Of a stretch of DNA of 64,000 nucleotides, positions 23,854 to 36,127 are shown piece after piece. A program made the position numbers and the translations under genes. Origin of the DNA: Misgurnus anguillicaudatus (lineage: Eukaryota; Chordata; Actinopteri; Cypriniformes; Cobitidae); NCBI RefSeq assembly GCF_027580225.2, contig NC_073352.2, positions 29,630,001 to 29,694,000 on the forward strand, written 5' to 3'. Each line of letters starts with the position of its first letter. Positions within the stretch are counted from its first letter, which is position 1. The notes under the pieces are model-generated. The model was not told the DNA's origin. It searched no databases and saw only the letters and a list, made by a program, of their open reading frames with translations.

Positions 23854-24104
23854 TTAAACTAAGGTCTAGTCCTGGTTTAAGCTAATCCCTGTCCGGGAAA
23901 CCACCCCAAAATGTGCCAGTGCCATTGATTTGTCTCAAGATACATACAAGTAACATCTGGCATATTTATGCTTAAACATTTTAATTTAACTATTAAGCTA
24001 AGGCCTAGTCCTGGCTTTACTTCAGTAACCCAACTAAACAAGAAGAAATATCGCAGTGAGCAATGAAATGCTTTGGCAGAAAAGCAGATAGCTTTATTAA
24101 GCAC

Positions 24105-25550
24105 TTTAATATGTCAGAAAATCGAGCTCAATATAATACAGGAAATTCCATTTCGAAATGCAAAAGTTTGGTCAGGTATTCGTGACCATTTTTTAAATCA
24201 ACTCCAGGCTCAGACAAAAACAGCTGAAGACAAAAGAAATAAAGGCAGTCAAACAAATGGCTTGAGATTACTGAATACTGTCCAGGGTTCATCTTCATAT
24301 TTTAAGTCTTTGTCTGTCTGTCCTTGCAGAGACGTCTCGGGCTTTCTAAAGTGCCTTTCTGAAAGACAACACAGAATGTGGCCTCGCTGGTCCGAGCACA
24401 CAGATGTCTGAAATCCACCCGACTGACCTTCCCCCAGTCAGATCTATGGCTCGGGGACATCAGATCCAGCTTCAGTAGATGGTGGGCTTTTCTGTGTGTT
24501 CTCACTGTTTTAACTTTGGCTTGAGGAGTATACATTTCAAACTGCGTCCTGTAACTCAAATTTTACTGCGGTTCGCTGCTTGGCATGAGTAAAAAGCATT
24601 GATGAACTTTTGCTGACCTTAAAAATCCCTGACGATGTCCGCCACTTTCTCATCGTGAAAACAACTACTGTGGACCGGTGCATTTCCTTCTGTCACTGAG
24701 AACTTTGCATTTAGCACCAAACTTAATGATACACCGTTTAAATATGTAAAAAGAAAAAACAAAACGGGTCCCACAGGGACTAAATAATGAAGTAAAGGCA
24801 GAGTATCTTCTTAGTAAGGACATCGATAATTCAACAAACACAATACAGAGTTACAAATGATACAATGCATAGGCGACACGAAACATAGCACCATGATTTT
24901 AGCATACGGCACACGCAATACTTTTCCCCAAAGTAAATGTGTAAGTAAACAAAACCTTATATGTGTGTATCTTGCATGAAGACATGTAAGCCTAGATCCA
25001 TCAAGATTGTTTGAATTGTGACATTTTCATAGCCAATATTTGCTGTACCGCCTTGTGCATTTCAATGAAAAATGTATTACAGTATTTTTTTCAAATAAGA
25101 ATAGTGGCAATAATATGAATGTAATCAGAATCATCATTATAAAAAACAAATACAAACAACAAAAGTATCCAGACATTACAGTAGCGATAATGGTATTTTT
25201 GTGTGTTATCAGGATTTGTTAAAATTGAAAACGTCTCAATGCAAAACATCTTAATGGTCCAAATATATAAAAAATATACGAAGAGCTCAGATGCAAAACC
25301 CTCCAAGTGCATCTAACGTGTTTTTGTAAATTAGCATTTTTTATTACTCTTAATGGATTCCAACAAACCTGAGGCCGAGATTAAGTTAATTTAAAGTTGA
25401 AGTATTTGCTGCATGTATAATATGCCGAGAGCATTTGGTTAATACCATTATCTTGTTTTTAACGTCAATGGCGTTTAGCGGTTTTTGCATCTGAACTCTT
25501 CATATATTCCTGAGGGTCATTCAAGTCAACCCGGGACTCCTTTAATAAGA
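24105..25550. other. Intergenic, downstream of ankrd50
   Basis: No supported gene. The plus-strand ORF at 24073-24411 lacks recognisable domains. Could include distal ankrd50 3'UTR if later AATAAA signals (25344, 24096 on the minus strand) are used. Confidence 0.4.
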
Positions 25551-25885
25551 TGTGACCATGGTCCACAAAACCAGTCATAAGTGTCAATTAGCATAGGACA
25601 ATATTTGGCTGATACACAACTATTTGAAAATCTGAAATTTGAGGGTGTAAAAAATCTAAATATTAAGAAAATCGTCATTAAAGTTTTCCAAAGAAATTCC
25701 TTCGCAACACAAATTACTAATGATAAATAATTTTTAAAAATATATATTTATTGGTAGGAAATTTACAAAATATCGACTTAATATACGATTTTTGGCATAT
25801 AATTTTCACCCACACAATGTATTGTTGGCTAATGCTACAAATATACCTGTGCGACTTATGACTGGTTTTGTAGTCCAGGGTCACA
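25551..25885. mobile_element. MITE with TGTGACCATGGTCCACAAAA ends
   Basis: Left TGTGACCATGGTCCACAAAA, right TTTTGTAGTCCAGGGTCACA, a very common cyprinid repeat. Lies in the probable ankrd50 3'UTR and contains its first downstream AATAAA. Confidence 0.85.
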
Positions 25886-26401
25886 TATTGTCTTTATACT
25901 CATGACTTGAACAACCATACATATGCATGTGTTTGTGTGCATATATATACCATGAGATTTACATACATATGACAGAAAGTTTGAAATGTTTATCAGAGGA
26001 AACAACGTACTCCAGTGGCACATTGCTGTCAGTTTGCATGTCTACAGGCCAGGACAAAACAACAAAAATGCACATGACTTTCAAACAAACAAAGCATCAA
26101 TAGGCAAAAAGAAATACATTTTAAAATCTTTCAAAAAAAAGAAGAAAATATAAAAAGTAAGAAAGTGCATCCACTGCCAATTAAATATTAATGCATTAAA
26201 TTAAAAGCGTCTGTGTGCATCATGGTCACCACAAGAAGGCTGGAGCATCGACAGGCACAAGTATAAATTTTCATCACCCTTGGGCAACATTTCCCCCCTT
26301 TGGTTCTCTCACGTTCCTTTCTTCTTGAGATGTTCCACAGTGAAGTTTAAGTTCTTTTGCAGATGAAAGCATTTGCTTTGGCACAGTCTCTTTCTGAACA
26401 T
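25725..26401 (-). other. ankrd50: Probable ankrd50 3'UTR exon (exon 5)
   Basis: The stop at 26566 is followed after three bases by a donor (ACTG|GTATGT), and 161 bp later a polypyrimidine-rich acceptor (TTTTGTTGCTGTTTCAG) opens at 26401. The first AATAAA on the minus strand downstream is at 25752-25747, inside a MITE; others occur near 25344 and 24096. The 3' end is therefore a guess. With the junction only a few bases past the stop, the mRNA should escape nonsense-mediated decay. Confidence 0.45.
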
Positions 26402-26565
26402 CTGAAACAGCAACAAAACCACTTGGATCAGAATTTGGTTAAATTCAAAGTAGACAAGCAATCTTAAATGTTTCAGTGTTGGTGACAGTGCAGAGAATAA
26501 AACACTCAGAACTGCATTATTATAAATCCACATGGCAGTGTATATATAGAAACATTACATACCAG

Positions 26566-29500
26566 TTATAATGGTGTCTCTTTTTTGCAGTTCATCCCAG
26601 GGTCTGATCCTTCAATCTGCAGCTGTAGGGCTTGTTTCAAGGTTATTTCAGTCTCCCCTACTGGGTAATTGTCTAAAAGGTCCTGGTGTCCCCTGCCGGG
26701 AACAGTTCTGGGTACTGAAACCCTCCCAAAAAATACCTGGTTTCCCTGCAGGTGGTAATTGGGATTGGTCATAATCCCATTCCTCTTCTTCTCAGCACAA
26801 CTCTGTGGCTGAATGTAAAACTGCTCCTGTGATTGGCCACAATCCAGGCCACTGGACTTGCCTACCAAAATCTTACACTGAGGATCCTTCACTGCAATGC
26901 CGGACACAAGCCTTTTATCAAACTGAGTCAACTCGTACTCCAGTACCTGACCCTGTGGATGAGAGCTGCTCTTGGACTTTTTCTTCTCATTAGACATTCC
27001 TTTGTTTGAGCAGTTGTTGCCATTTTTAGACACTTTAGTGGACTTGAGACCTGGCTTCACCTGGCTCCAGTCAAACTCACTGGTAGGTGAACCAGGCTGA
27101 GTGCTGACGGACCTGGTGGTGGAGGAAGGAGAAACAATGGATTGCCGACTGCGGCTGCGAGGCAGCGAATGCTGTTGAATCTGCTCAACGAAGGAAAGAG
27201 CATGAACGCTGTCAATGGGAACAGTCTGGGCTGTTGCAGTGGATGAAGTGGTCCTCAGTGAAGAGTTCTTGGAACTTTTGAGCGAGTTGTTGGAGAGAGA
27301 GGACTTTTGTCTGTCCACTGTTGAGTCCGGTGACTCTGACGGTGAGCTGAAAGCATGAATGGGTCCGTTGGATTGTCCACGGCCTGTAGGATGAACATCT
27401 CCAGCTCCTGTGCTTCCAGAGCTGCTGGACTTTATAGTGAGAGATTGAACTTTAGTATTAACTGACATTGGTGTTTGTTGCTCCATTGTGTGTATGGGAG
27501 ATGGGTTGCAGCCATTAAGACTTGTGGCACCGTATTTCTCCAAGAGTTTAATAATGGATGAGTGACCACCTTTGGATGCAACTCTCATGGCAGTTCGGCC
27601 AAATTGATCAGCGTGATTAGGATCTGCACCGTGCTCAAGAAGTATCTGAACCACATCGATGTGTCCCTCCTGGGCAGCAATGCCGAGAGCGGTAGCCCCC
27701 TGGTTGCATGTGTGGTCTACAACAGTGCCATTGTCAATCAAAATTTGAACAACTTTAACGTTACCCTGCCAGGCCGCCGACTGGAGAGCAGATCGCTTCT
27801 CATTATCACATGAGTTTATGTCCGCATGGTAGTTAATAAGCAACCTGACCATCTCTACGTGACCCTGCCAACATGACACATGTAGTGCTGTTCTTCCTTC
27901 TGTGTCACTGGCCTCTACATTGGCTCCATTTTCAAGGAAGTACTCTGCCATGCCCAGCTGATTTTCAAGCGCCAGGATGTAAAGCGTGGGGCGACCATCT
28001 GCGTCCTTGTAGTCGATATCTGCCCCTTGACTTAGCAACAACTCCACAATATCTCTGTGCCCCTCCAGTGCTGCAACTCTAAGAGCATTTCTCCCATCGT
28101 ACCCTCTCTGGTCCGTACACGACTTGTTCTCCATCAAGATGTACACACAGTCGTAATGGCCCTCCTGTGCAGCCAGAACCAAAGGGATACGTCCATCGTT
28201 GTCAACTTCTGAGCAGCGGGCACCCTGTTCAATGAGTGCATCGCATACTTGTCTGTGCCCCTCAAAAGATGCCATGTGCAATGGCGTCCAGCCTGCATCA
28301 TCACGGTGGTTTTCATCCAGTCCTCTGTCCAGCAAAGTTCTGACCACCTCCACATTCCCCTGTGCAGATGCAATGCTCAGCACGGTTCTGCCTTCACTGT
28401 CGATACTGTCCACAGCTGCACCCCAGAAAAGCAGGGTATTAACAACACAGGCATGTCCCATGGAGGCTGCAGCGAGCAGAGGCGTTCTCCCGTTATTATC
28501 AGTGTGATCGACATCAGCTCCTCCTTCTAAAAGCAGATCTACCACATCCACATGACCTTCATAGGCAGCTACCAGAAGGGGGGTCATGCAATCTTTGTCA
28601 CAATGGTCCACCTCCGCTCCACGGTCGATTAGTAGGCTTACGACTGCAGCATGGCCCTTGCTGGCTGGCACGCAGAGAGCAGCTACGGAGAGCGCCGTTC
28701 TGCCATCGACATCCTCGTGATTCACCTCGGCCCCGTGATCTAACAGATGCTCCACAATTTCTCTGTGGCCCATGTAGGCAGCAGCAATTAATGCAGTTCG
28801 TCCTTCATTATCTGCCTTATTGACTTCAGCTCCATGCTGAAGAAGATTAAGGACAATATCTTCATGACCTCCCCAAGCGGCAGCTCTCAGGGCAGTCCTA
28901 CTGTCTGCGTCTGCGCAGTCCACCTTTGCGCCTGCGTACAGTAGGGCAGACACTACTTCCGAGTGACCTCCCCAGGCTGCCGACCTAAGGGCGGTCCAGC
29001 CGTCGTGGTCTGTGTGGTTGATATTAGCATCGCACCCAATGAGACAGTTGACCACCTTGGTGTGACCCTGTCTAGCTGCTAGGGTAAGTGCCGTTTGTCC
29101 GTGGCTGTCAACCAACTCCATGTTGGCTTTTCTGGAGATGAGAAGGTTTACAACGTCCAGATTTCCACTGTATGCGGCATTGGCTAATAGAGTTCTCCCA
29201 CTGGAGTCAGCCTGATTAACAGAAGCCCCGTTATCTAACAGAGTCCGAATAGAGTCCTCACGTTCCAGGGCCTGTTGCACAATGCATGAAGACTGATCGT
29301 CTTCATTGCTGACATGGGCACCAGCTTTAACAAGTAGCTGGAGAACTTCCTGTTCCTTTGGTATGGAGGTGGACAGGGAGTCTTTAGCAGGTGTGCCATT
29401 CCACACCATCCACAGGGCAAGATTAAAGGGCTCAATCTGCAGGTTAGAGTTGATCAGGTGGTAGGCAAACTCCTGCACCTCTAATGGTTTAAGCTGCTTC

Positions 29501-30089
29501 GCTTTGCACGTGTAACTCATGGCCATCATCCGATGTCCTTCGGCTGCATTGCAAAGATATTTTTGTGTGCAGTGTTTAACATCCAGCAGCCATTCAGCAA
29601 AACTGTAGTGAAACAACATCTTAGTGTTCCCCAGACCATCAATAAGCAGCTTGGAGAGAATGTCCATCTTTTTCTGAAAATCTTCCATTGTCAGAGTCAT
29701 GTTTTTAGTCCAGACGGCATGATAGAGCTCTCTGACCGTCAGCGGCCTGCAAGCAGATAGAATTACATTTAGGATGGGCTGGACTTTGGCAAACTGCTTT
29801 CTGACAAACAGTCTCTGGCAAAGCCAAAGGTAGAGTCCATTCAGTGTCCCAGGAATGTCTCGAATTTCCCGAAGCATGATAAAGTTTTCAACCACTCCAT
29901 CGAGAACGCACTCAAGATACAGAAAGCAGCCGCTGCTTTTAATGTGAAGCTGATTCAGCATCTCCGCTGTCTCCTTGGTGAGGTGTTGCCGCAGTGCCTC
30001 CTCCTGGTCCAGCCGATGTAAAATGTACTGTTGCACATCTTTAACGATGTAGGCCTTCCTCAGGTCGTCTAGGCTGATCTTTCGAAATC
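26566..30089 (-). CDS. ankrd50: ankrd50 exon 4: C-terminal part of the NTPase region, all ankyrin repeats and tail (residues about 231-1404)
   Basis: This single 3.5 kb exon encodes most of ANKRD50, a cytoplasmic and endosomal scaffold tied in mammals to SNX27-retromer recycling of membrane proteins. Residues about 231-475 finish the helical STAND/NACHT-like NTPase part. From about 478 to 1090 there are roughly 18-19 ankyrin repeats of 33 residues with the usual D-x-x-G-R-T-A-L and G-H-x-x-V-V-x-x-L-L signatures. One repeat carries a five-residue insertion in its first helix (LCVPASKGH). Residues about 1091-1404 form a Ser/Thr-rich, low-order tail with basic patches (PRSRSR) and the conserved block [13 protein letters not shown]. 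The protein ends E-T-P-L, a class I PDZ ligand with Glu at -3, the type SNX27 binds. The reading frame opens at the acceptor before 30089, before the first in-frame GTG at 29.99 kb, so the ORF must be joined to exon 3. Total length 1404 residues is close to mammalian ANKRD50. Other ORFs in this interval are shadows. Confidence 0.97.
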
Positions 30090-32045
30090 CTAAGAGAAAG
30101 TACAGAGAGATAACAACAGGTTATTAGTTTGGTATCACACTTTAGAAGTTTACACATACAAAATCTTAAAATAAAGAAATACATTAAAGAAATAAGTTGT
30201 TTTCACCAAGTGAAAAGTCCCTTATAATAAAGAATATTAAGGATTAAGGCAACCAATCAGAGGGAGAAACCAAAAGAAGTCCTCTGCGGCTTGCCATATA
30301 AGCTTGCGACAACACTTTAAATATAACCCGAAGATATCAAGCAGCTATTACAATAATACATGCATCTTTATAAAAACTAGCCAAACTACACTTAAAATAA
30401 AAATTTGAGTGCAAATAATTCTTTATTCAGGAGTGAGGATTTTCCACAGCAAACTAAACCAACATGCACAACAACTGTGGTGCAGCTGCGACAGGTAAAG
30501 TAGGAAACACGAATGGAATGTGTTTAATTTTGTCTAGGAAACAAACAATACATGTAATGTTTCCTGTAGCAGAACTAGGTCACATCTGCAACTTCATGCG
30601 CTATGAGGCATATTCAGAGGTCTCATGTAAACTGTGATATTTACAGAAGACAGCGAGGCAGAACCCAGGGTTTTACAAACACACACTTTTGCCAACAGAT
30701 GTCAACAGCTTTACTGTTCTGCTTCAGATAACTGCAAATTCCATAGTTTTATTTGGTACAACATTGCCTGTATAACAGCATGCCAAAGGACAAAAACAAG
30801 CATTTTATGCTCAGATTTTTTACAGTTCCCATGGACTCAAACCCCCGGAGGTCAAGGAAAAAGGAAATACCATGAACTTCTCTAATGCTGTTCACATACA
30901 TCTTCAACGTTTTGCAGACCCCATTGGTGGCGGAGAAGAACAATTTTTTCCATTTAATTTAACTGGCCAATTACCTAAACAACCTCTTTCCCAAAGTCAA
31001 TTTTCTATGGGAAAGAAGTTAAAAATAGCCCACGTCCTGTATTTACAATAAACGTAAATTTCCAAAGTGTGGAAAAGTGATAAAGCGGTGACACAAAACA
31101 GAACACTGATTACATCTTTCCTGTATGAAAGGTCACAAAACCCCTTTGTATGAGATTATATTGCGTCTGTCTTTCTAAGAGGGCCCAGGAGTTATTTTCT
31201 TTGTCTCTTGTGCCCCAGGCAAAAAGCTGCCATCAACAGCTGAGGTTTCCCAAATAAAACCTGTGTGAAATTTAAACCTGAGCGCGAAAGACAACAGAAG
31301 CACACCTGTGGAAAATCATCCCACCTTCTGTAATGTCTTTCTGCATTCTTCTCTTTTATGCCATTGGCCTTAATTATCCGGTTAATGGGTAACATTTTAC
31401 TTTAGTTTAACTCTTACAATAACAATCTTTAAATGTTGCTGACTAGTGGATATCATCTACACTGGCCGCAGGTTACAGCCATTTCTATCTTCGGGCAGTG
31501 GTCCGGCTGAAGGTTGTTTTTGTCATCAGTAGGGTATTTTCCATGACTTGTCCCATAGGATACAATTGATTTGTGGCCAGACTGACCTGGCCCTTCACCC
31601 CAGCTATACAAAACACGCACAGTCTCAATGCATCAGTTTGTGCGTCTCCACAGAGGAAGAGGCCATAAGAGGGGACTAAAAGTGGGGCAGTGGAACAGAT
31701 GACCCACATGAGTTATTTAGCCAGCGCGCCTGCGCATAACTAACTCATCTGTTTAAAACTAAGCTAAAGGGATGTTTGCTTTGAATCGCTGCCACCAGTT
31801 AAAACATACATTGGTTTAAAATACATTATAACTGTAACACTGTATCAATTATTTGTCAGGGTAGTTTGAATCTCAAAGTTATGTGCGAGTCAAACATCAT
31901 CTGAAGCAAGGCTTTTTTGGCAGACGAACCCCCTTGACCTAAATAATTAACTTTTTAAGTAAATATTTCAATAATGTAATAGCTAATTTGCATGTTTAAC
32001 TCCAAAAACGTCATGTTTTGAAGCTTATATCAGTAGTACAGTTAG

Positions 32046-32523
32046 TTTAGGGTTGCGCTGATAGACGATAGTATCGTGTATTGACGGTCGTCAAATATAT
32101 CGCTTATAGAAGGCTTTCATGATGATAGCTGGCATTATTATTATTATTATTATCAGCACAGGACCTGAATGCGCATGTCATGGACTAATGTGCATGATTC
32201 TGACTCTTCCTCGCACGTGAGCTTGTAATACGCATGGCTCTGACATTTCCGTGTCATGGAGAGGTTGTTAGCGCTCCAAGGGTTCCCGCTCCCTGGCACG
32301 CAGGAAATTTTAGAGCGGCTGAGCTTTGCCATGCTCGGATTAATGGCATCAGTTTTACGAAGGTTGCGGTCATGACAGTGTTGCCCTTGCTTCTTGTTTG
32401 TCCATCAATCAAGTGACTTATCATAGTGAGTAAAAATTGAACAAATAAATAAAGATTTATTTTCGGCGATCTCACAGGCTGACAATAGGACGATCTCAAA
32501 ATAGGGCATATCGCCCAACACTA
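32046..32523. mobile_element. hAT-like repeat (TAGGGTTGCGCTGATAGACG / CATATCGCCCAACACTA ends)
   Basis: Imperfect inverted ends, interior with (TTA)n at 32136-32153. Target duplication not clear. Confidence 0.55.
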
Positions 32524-33171
32524 ATTCAGTTGGCATAGTTTTTGTTATGATAACCAGTTTTCTTTCTTTTATTGAAACATAAAACGCATCTCTCCATTTT
32601 GCATGATTTCTCTTTTTTGATATATTGTAGTGTTGTGTAATGGTCACATATCATGCAGATTAAACCAAAAAAAATATATATTTTTGTTAGCGAGTGTTTA
32701 ATTTAGAATTGTATTTTATTTTATGATTTAATTGTAATTAATTAATTGTTTTTATTAACTCACAAACCCTCTGCAATTCCATTAGGGGATTGCAAATCCG
32801 TTTTTAAAAACTCTGATCTAAAGGGTTTAAGCTCATTTTAAGATCCTCCTCTTGCAAATTTATCGGGTCATAGACCTACACTTCAGTACCAATGAGTAGC
32901 CAACACATCCACAGCTTTTTCTTCTTCAATCACTGGAATGCATATCCAGGAAAATGTTAGGGCTTTTCCAGTAAAACGAGTTAGTGATGCCCAATCTGTC
33001 CCTGTTCTGCATGTTTCCACAGATGACACGTTTCTTAAACATCCTGGTCCCACACCAGGAACCACTAAAGTGGCTGAAGTCCAGGATCATGTTCTCATCT
33101 GTCAGGTTTTTAAAATAACTCAATCTGGCTGGACAGACGCTGCAATTGTAACTTAAACTGGAATCACTCCA

Positions 33172-33495
33172 TAAGTGATGGAAGAAACTAAGCTTTTCAA
33201 AGCTTCGAATCAATTTAACGAATTGATTCAGTTTTTCGAAGCATTTGAAACACCACACACTGGTAACACCTTTACAAAAAAGTGTAAAAGCAGTTCTGTC
33301 AGTTCAAGCAATTCAAACATTTTACACTTTTTTACAACTCCCCCCCCCCCGTTTCGAAGCGTAATGAAGCCGCGTTTTTGCTAAAATCACGTGACTTGGC
33401 CAGTTTGAAAAATGCCCCGAACACTAATTCGTAACAAAAGATTTGTAAAAGTTTCGAAGCCTCATGAAGCAGTGCTTCGAAAGCGACCATCACTA
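33172..33495. mobile_element. MITE with TAGTGATGG ends and TTCGAAGC motifs
   Basis: Left TAAGTGATGG...CAAAGCTTCG, right GCTTCGAAAGCGACCATCACTA mirrored in part; repeated TTCGAAGC cores and a poly-C tract at 33341-33350. Confidence 0.65.
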
Positions 33496-35178
33496 GACTC
33501 AACACAGGTTTTTCTCTTTTGTCTTAATAAATGTTTTGCTAACTAATTTACATGAATTCAATTTTGTGTATATTTTGCTTTAGCCTATTACAATAAAGCC
33601 AGTTTGTGACTGCTTAGAGATGCTAAGTTACATAATTTAAATTCAGTTATGATAGGGTTGGCGGCATAAAGCCCAATTTATACTTCAACGTTGAGTTAAC
33701 GTCAATTCTACAAGGAGCGCAAGTGCTGTGATTGGTCAAACAAAATTGGCAATATATATAGTGTCGGATTTTCTCATAAGCATTTCCTTGATGCGCACCG
33801 TATTGTGAAGTTGTTGGCGATACACAGCCCTAGTCTTTCTGCCGCCATCACTGCTGATGCTTCTCCAACAACATACATGACAAGCAGCTGCTGCTCCAGC
33901 TTTTGCATTGATACTGTGGGTTACACCAGTAATATGCCTGTCAACACTGCCTAATCGCGGTCTGCATGTCAACACAGAAGCTTAAATGAAAACTGATGTG
34001 TATGGTGTAGAGGATATGGCATGGGTCCGAAACAGAAGTATAAATCCGGCTTTAGTTCTCAATACTCTTCCCAAACCTCCACTGCAACCAGAAAACAGAC
34101 ATGCTGGTGTTATATTCACACTCAAGTTCATGAGATGATGGGGGCTGTTTGGGGGAAACAGGATCTTCAACCTTTAATGAATTTATCATATGACCAAACC
34201 ACAGATGTGTGTTTTTATAAGCAGGGGTCATGTGAACAGCACTAAGTGTGCTAAATGCTAGGGATGCACCAATACAAAATTTCTGTGCTGATATCGATAC
34301 TCCTTACCTTAAATTATATTAGTTTACTAGAATAACATCTACCGAAACAGATAGATAAAGATTTTTATTTTATGTACAAACTGGATTTCTGTTGTCATCG
34401 TCACCCAATTCAAAATAATCACGTGAATATGAGTTTTTCCACCCCTTTTGATTGCCAGGACATACTTTGTCCTGATCAGCGGCTGTTTTTAAACAACCAG
34501 TCGATGTCCGATAGTGGTAAAAAAGTCAGCCATCTCAAACATTTCTCATCGAATTATCTGAGCTATGCTATCGACATGAGTTTTACAGCTTTGCACTTTT
34601 TTCGCCTCTACGATCATCTGGAGTTGATTTAGCTTCTTCAGTCCAGAGATGTGACCATGAGAATCTTTGAACTCTTGACGATGGGCTATTTTAAGTCTCC
34701 GCACGTGTGGTGATGGTCTCGCATGAATGGAACGCCGCTCGTCCTCCACCAGCCTACATATTCAAACATGTTTATAATTATGAGTTGAGCTCCTACCAAA
34801 GAGAGCAAAGCTTCTGAAAATATACTTGAATCAGCCCAAGCTGCCCAATTCAAAGCTCAAGTGTGTGTGTTCAGATTACACACAAAAGCTTTAGCAGTGA
34901 GTGCATGTGTTTGAGTCAGAGGGCTGGGTCCCTCTCATAGACAGACACATACTCAAAATCATCAAATACAAAGAGAAAATCAGGTACAGACATGTATCAC
35001 TGCACCAGAACAACGGCTATTCAAGTTTTTATTCATCTGATTTTTTTTTACATTTGACGCTGTAAACAAAGTCACAGTAGATTAGTACAACAAAAACACT
35101 TTCCAGATAACCACTGTGGTGTAAAATGAATGCACAATAATAGTTTCTCTTATTCTGTCCGTTTGGTGCTGCTCTATT

Positions 35179-35782
35179 GGTGCTTTTCCATTGCATAGTA
35201 TTCCATGGTTTGGGTTACTTTAGGGGGCTTTTCCACTGGGTACAGTACGTAGTATCCAATACTTTTTTTAGTACCACCTCGGTTGGGGTTCCAAGCGAGT
35301 CGAGCTGATACCAAAACACTGTAGAACGCTGATTGGTCTCAGTGAATCGTTTCTACCAGCATCATCACTATAACGTAAAAGATTCGCTTTACCTTCGTGC
35401 TAGCTTGCGCTGTCTCGAGTAAACATGTTGTCTTCTGTGCTTTGCTATAAGTTCCTAAACTGCCTTTTAGCGTGAAAAACATCCACAGGTTGAGAATCAG
35501 CAACACCATATACGTTTTTTCCAGACTTGCAGTTTGTGGCGGCACATTTGCAACACGACTGACGCCACAGGTGTTTGTACAGAAACTGTCATGTGAGACA
35601 GAGGTGGTGATAAACGCGATGGGTAAACATCTATTTGTGATGGTCAAGCGCAAATATAAAGACACGCCTATAATCCCTCCCACTCCAAAGTGATACCAAA
35701 CTCGATGGAAAAGCTAACCAAGCCAAAGTGAGGTGAGCTGACCCAACCTAAACCATGGGGTACTATGCAATGGAAAAGCGCC
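35179..35782. mobile_element. hAT-like repeat (GGYGCTTTTCCATTGCATAG ends)
   Basis: Left GGTGCTTTTCCATTGCATAG and right CTATGCAATGGAAAAGCGCC are strong inverted repeats. ORFs in the interior have no transposase motif. Confidence 0.8.
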
Positions 35783-36127
35783 ATATTATTACAGGGGTCC
35801 GTGTAAAGTCTGATATTAAATGTGTTTTCAGTTTGTTACACCACAGAAAAATGGCAAGTAAATAAAATAAGTTTACAAAATATTGGAAAATATGCAGGAT
35901 TCTCTGCTTTCAAACGCTGGGGGCGTGTCCTCTGTCTAGGCTGAAACCCCGCCCACTCGCTGAAAATCTGCCAAAATCTCTCAAATTTCAAATACAGCTA
36001 CAACATGAATGGATGCTTGCCATTGTGTTAGGGGCGGGGTCATGCTTGGTAGCTCAAGTGCATCATCGAGCCACCATTTTGGCTCGCCCAAATAATCCTG
36101 AACACTAAAATGTGGAAAAACTGTTTA

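Larger units (their letters stand above)
22833..23907. mobile_element. PIF/Harbinger-like MITE carrying three nested MITEs
   Basis: Ends GGGGCGGTTTCCCGGACAGG and CCTGTCCGGGAAACCACCCC, likely AAA target duplication. Removing 22921-23103, 23155-23338 and 23368-23853 restores the 18104-18330 sequence. Confidence 0.85.
22780..24020. mobile_element. Older Harbinger-like MITE copy interrupted by a younger copy of itself
   Basis: The flanks of the 22833-23907 element (GGCTAATCCTAGACTAAAAC before, ATGTGCCAGTGCCATTGATT ... AAGGCCTAGTCCTGGCTTTA after) join into one further copy of the same family. Confidence 0.6.

Noticed and set aside
24073..24411. 112-codon plus-strand ORF as a gene
   Set aside because: No domain, no splice or promoter context, and composition is not distinguishable from noncoding DNA.
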